64,000 bases of DNA from an uncultured Eubacteriales bacterium (GTDB lineage Bacteria > Bacillota > Clostridia > Oscillospirales > CAG-272). A program made the translations under genes and the position numbers. Positions 62,001-64,000 of this stretch are shown piece after piece (position 1 is the stretch's first letter; the number at the start of each line of letters is the position of its first letter). The notes under the pieces were generated by a model. The model worked only from the letters and a program-made list of their open reading frames with translations, ran no database searches and was not told where the DNA came from. The stretch is from positions 1-64,000 of the forward strand of contig CAKSLQ010000006.1 of the NCBI GenBank assembly GCA_934467415.1, in the 5' to 3' direction.

Positions 62001-62607
62001 TCTCATTGGAGGTGCGCTTGTTTGAGCCGTAGACGCCGTACCACAGGCCGCTGTTTACGGTGATGGTGTAGTCATAGAAGCTGACGTCCGCCGCGGTCAT
62101 GCTGTTTGAATTTATATACATGCCGCCGAGGATCGTGATGTACTCGCCGCTGTCCTTCGTGCAGACCACGCCGTTTCCGATCGTCAGGTTGTGGCCGCCG
62201 CAGATCAGCTGGTTGAAATAGAAGCTGCTCGAATCGTTGATCTTGATGTTCTCGAAGACGGTGTCGCCGCCGAGATAGGTGTAGCCGCCGAGGTTCAGCA
62301 CGGCGCCGCCCTGCTTGGTGTAGTCCGTGCCGCCAAAGACGGACGTGATCGTAACGATGCCGCTGCTTTGCGGCAGGTGCAGCGCATTGCCGGAGAGGGT
62401 CAGCGGGCCGCAGACGACGACCGTGCCGCCCTTGCCGACCGTGTCATAGGCCGCCGCCAGCGTCTTCAGCGGCGCCGCATCGCTCGTGCCGGCCGCCGTG
62501 TCGCTGCCCGCGTCCGAGACGTAAACCACCGCATCCGCGGCGCTCACGGCAAGTGCGAGCGCGCAGAGCAGAACTGCCGAAAGGAGCCAGATAAATGCTT
62601 TTTTCAA
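59005..62607 (-). CDS. SLH-anchored surface protein with two beta-helix modules and a GH43-like propeller
   Basis: This 1200-residue protein has a signal peptide (MKKAFIWLLSAVLLCALALAVSA). It has two beta-helix modules (about 25-360 and 370-680), each opening with GGTVVVCGPL/GGTVVVCAPL and TITSVFGG/TVTSVYGG. The GH43-like propeller (about 690-1010) has GADPSVCYADGWYYYV, IWAPQLYRF, DIIEGPFPVYGEDGTLY and AVYHAKLH. SLH repeats (about 1030-1195) closely match those of the 42105 protein. The start codon is TTG, supported by ggagga 7 nt upstream and by the signal peptide. It follows the next gene after 18 nt, so they are one operon. Confidence 0.85.
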   Translation of the reverse strand: MKKAFIWLLSAVLLCALALAVSAADAVVYVSDAGSDTAAGTSDAAPLKTLAAAYDTVGKGGTVVVCGPLTLSGNALHLPQSSGIVTITSVFGGTDYTKQGGAVLNLGGYTYLGGDTVFENIKINDSSSFYFNQLICGGHNLTIGNGVVCTKDSGEYITILGGMYINSNSMTAADVSFYDYTITVNSGLWYGVYGSNKRTSNESAMGATGNVSIIINGGSFTGKAANQADAMIAVGGFASQDGDYYLEINGGIFNCPIYGIARPGGNSGRYTAYYDGDVKIVINGGELRGATVSTVQSETASYIGGNYALEIAGANFTALSSIAAPRVRGTATCEVESKYAQRIVAADFDRTDSAELPAKAQMPDVKAESGVVFAGGKTPGDGSSSKKAFDSLESAVRALGRDGGTVVVCAPLRMGDTTLPETEGKVTVTSVYGGEDFRKYGAEIKLSGILTLGGETLFEHVAMESRSLAAAIFCGGNKVVFGDDIDGRRNMDGGVTTYIGIYTGDRLLPSTDRALGKAPADITVRSGAWAFLRAGNDRASGGSSTLRETVGESRITITGGSFHGDVCGTGKNSHDGSITMTISGGSFYGSIYGMATPANVDKDINTVSGNITLNISGGSFHGDIRLAQNTEKNEFNGTYTLNITGGDLRTVGDICGNASVPGKSSATLNATVDLAAAVSGSAEFQNPIIGYGADPSVCYADGWYYYVRASAVGTTPCILISRAANLADIGNTTATVVWTATADVKSIWAPQLYRFDGAWYLYTSVADSTSASAKRRPIVLKSADAVPESAFTYIGTLEGLDASVWSWLSPRIFEYEGTRYYISSVFAAAADNTAKRHKQTLVIGKLKSPTAFEGGVVAIATPDKSWEGYDIIEGPFPVYGEDGTLYIAYAANYADGDDYCTGLLKLTDKTNLLAAASWEKQAQPMQRRDDKNEIFAPGAAIFVPTPDGKEIYAVYHAKLHANNQYNRSIFLQKLGYRDGVPYLGAPPATDTVMTYTVNPMPVSARVSGFTASKSGLSATRTYNDNFKDVTADKWFAPYVKTAYAYTLANGTSATTFSPDGKFTVAQALTAAANIHKAYYGNSIDTSVGGLWYRPYVNYCTANGIIKEGQFADMNALISRGDMAIVFANILPDAEYKATRDGSIPDVTNGLGCYAAVMKLYNAGIVGGDAGSGKYRPGDSISRAEACVIFTRIAAPEYRQK

Positions 62608-62625
62608 GTTCGTATCCTCCGATTT

Positions 62626-64000
62626 TTATTTTTCAATGACGGAAAAATCGCCGCCGAGCTCGGTCTGAATGCGGTAGAGCGTCGTCATGCGGAAGGCGGC
62701 GGGCCAGCCGACAAACATGTCGTTGAGATGCCCGCGCTCCTCGCGGTTTCTGCGGTAGCGTGTCCAGCGGGCAATGAAGAACGCCTCGCTTTGCAGCCCC
62801 TCGGGACGGTCGTGGCCGTGGAGGGAGATGCCGCCCTTCGGCGTGATGCAGAGCATCGCATTGCACCAGAGCGCCCGCGCCCGCGAAAGCCAGCGCCCAT
62901 CACCGGTGGCCTTGGCAAGCCGCATGTATTCGGGGATGACGATGACGCCCCACGGGTCAATGGCCGGGTGCTGCGTCGAGACCGACGTGCCGCCGTGCGT
63001 GTAGTAGCCGAGCCTTGCAAATTCGCTGTCGGCGGGATAGATCGCGTCGTAGTAATACATCCAGGACTGGAAGTAATAGGCCGCCTTTTCGGCCGTGACG
63101 AGGTATTCCGGCTTTCCCGTGATGTCGTAGAGATCCAGTGCGCTCTTGATGAACGGGTAGGCGGTCTCCTTGTCGATGCAGGCGCAGTCGATCGCGCCCG
63201 CCGTGATGCAGAAGTCGTCCACATCCCGCGCCGTGTAGAGCGCCATGGCGCGCTCGGCGCAGCTAAGATACGCGGTATTGCCGGTCACCCTGAAGAGCGA
63301 GAGCAGCCCCATGATCATAAAGCCGCCGATCGAACCACCGTCCGCCGCTTTTGTGCCGTCGGGATTCCACTTCAGCCCGAACCCGGTCTTCTTGTCGTAG
63401 TGGGTGACAAAGAACCCGCCGAGCCTTACGGCAAAGTCAAGCAGCGCGGGGCGATCGATGCCGTGCGACTTCAGCAGCGCGTAGGACTCCGCCATCTCCG
63501 ACACCGCCCAGCCGTAGTTGCAGACGTCGCAGGCGATGTACTTCTTGTTCAAGTGCCGCGCGTAGTTCGTCGGGAACAGCCCGTTTGCAAACTGCGAGGC
63601 CGCCCAGGCTTCAAGGCTTCGGATCATGTCGTCGCGAAGCGCCGTGTCGCCTGTGCGCAGTGCCTCGACAAGCTCCATGCGCGCCTGCTTGAGCGCCTGT
63701 CCCGACCAGCCCGCCTCGTAGACCTCGTAGGGCATGTAGATGCCGCGGCTGCACGGATCGTTGCGCATCGCGTTGCGGAACATTTTCACGCCGCCGACCT
63801 CGGTCATGAGAAAGTTTGACTGCTTCAGGCTGTTTTCCCACGCTGCACGGACGTCCATGACCGGCTCGCGCGTGAACGGAAAAATGTCCTCGATGCGGTC
63901 GAGCAGCGTCGCCGTGCCGTAGTTCTTCCACTTCGGCGTACCGACGAACAGATAAAATTCAACCGTGAAGGTCTCGTCCGTGCCGAGCGTGATATAGGTG
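62626..64000 (-). CDS. Alpha/alpha toroid, six-hairpin-glycosidase-like protein (5' end outside the window)
   Basis: The frame is open from its stop at 62626 to the window edge, so the first in-frame ATG (63858) is probably internal. The 47 codons upstream of it read TYITLGTDETFTVEFYLF..., a beta-rich stretch. The visible 457 residues then show repeated helical hairpins with aromatic turns (YEAGWSGQALKQARMEL, WAASQFANGLFPTNY, DVCNYGWAVSEMAESY, GVIVIPEYMRLAKATGD), like GH-type (alpha/alpha)6 barrels. I cannot name the family or catalytic residues. Co-transcription with the SLH-GH43-like gene suggests a polysaccharide role. Confidence 0.7.
   Translation of the reverse strand, partial: TYITLGTDETFTVEFYLFVGTPKWKNYGTATLLDRIEDIFPFTREPVMDVRAAWENSLKQSNFLMTEVGGVKMFRNAMRNDPCSRGIYMPYEVYEAGWSGQALKQARMELVEALRTGDTALRDDMIRSLEAWAASQFANGLFPTNYARHLNKKYIACDVCNYGWAVSEMAESYALLKSHGIDRPALLDFAVRLGGFFVTHYDKKTGFGLKWNPDGTKAADGGSIGGFMIMGLLSLFRVTGNTAYLSCAERAMALYTARDVDDFCITAGAIDCACIDKETAYPFIKSALDLYDITGKPEYLVTAEKAAYYFQSWMYYYDAIYPADSEFARLGYYTHGGTSVSTQHPAIDPWGVIVIPEYMRLAKATGDGRWLSRARALWCNAMLCITPKGGISLHGHDRPEGLQSEAFFIARWTRYRRNREERGHLNDMFVGWPAAFRMTTLYRIQTELGGDFSVIEK

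Overview
The window is high-GC (roughly 60% by eye) DNA, almost certainly from a Gram-positive anaerobe of the Clostridia (Bacillota), probably a gut-type Oscillospirales/Eubacteriales relative. This is inferred from gene content: DUF951, YfhO, an ecfA1-ecfA2-ecfT-truA run, DUF5711, CvpA, a zinc-finger ClpE-like unfoldase, SLH-anchored surface proteins, LysM-GH18 and VTC-DUF4956-CotH. No rRNA, tRNA or CRISPR array is visible.

Region 1 (1-16150) is housekeeping. Divergent promoters at 5531-5625 drive a minus-strand operon (DUF951, yfhO, ruvA, ruvB, EamA transporter) and a plus-strand set (ruvC, a class I methyltransferase, the ECF vitamin-transporter energising module, truA, DUF5711, cvpA, pgsA, a ClpE-like ATPase, mrp).

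Region 2 (16200-32300) is a surface-protein island. Three tandem cassettes each hold a large secreted GLUG/beta-helix protein followed by a 54-55 residue peptide gene and a terminator. Cassettes 1 and 2 share an almost identical 610-nt end. A copy of the mrp 3' end lies upstream of cassette 3, marking an old tandem duplication. The island ends with a cobalamin riboswitch directly upstream of a 1669-residue SLH protein. That protein carries an alpha/alpha toroid followed by a DUF4430 (transcobalamin-like C-terminal) domain, the two-domain layout of animal intrinsic factor and transcobalamin. I read it as a surface vitamin B12 catcher; this is the most interesting item in the window.

Region 3 (32300-36700) is a lower-GC zinc uptake operon on the minus strand: a Cys-rich membrane protein, ZnuA with an internal ZinT domain, ZnuC, ZnuB and a lipoprotein. 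It has a strong promoter and a structured leader/terminator. Region 4 (36700-44750) holds a DNA-deoxyinosine glycosylase, a zinc-ribbon protein, a LysM-GH18 hydrolase, and an arabinose-polysaccharide theme (GH127, an AraC regulator, an SLH-anchored GH43-like protein).

Region 5 (44760-51720) has a UDP-GlcNAc 2-epimerase co-transcribed with a Card1/Can2-like (DUF1887) CARF nuclease, then a complete carbohydrate ABC transporter without its ATPase, and a YesL-like protein. Region 6 (51740-58900) is bracketed by two copies of a GC-rich palindromic repeat. It contains a candidate MITE, a VTC-DUF4956-CotH operon, and a convergent lipoprotein/response regulator/histidine kinase set. Region 7 (58900-64000) holds a second SLH/GH43-like protein and, upstream of it, a gene that runs off the window edge.
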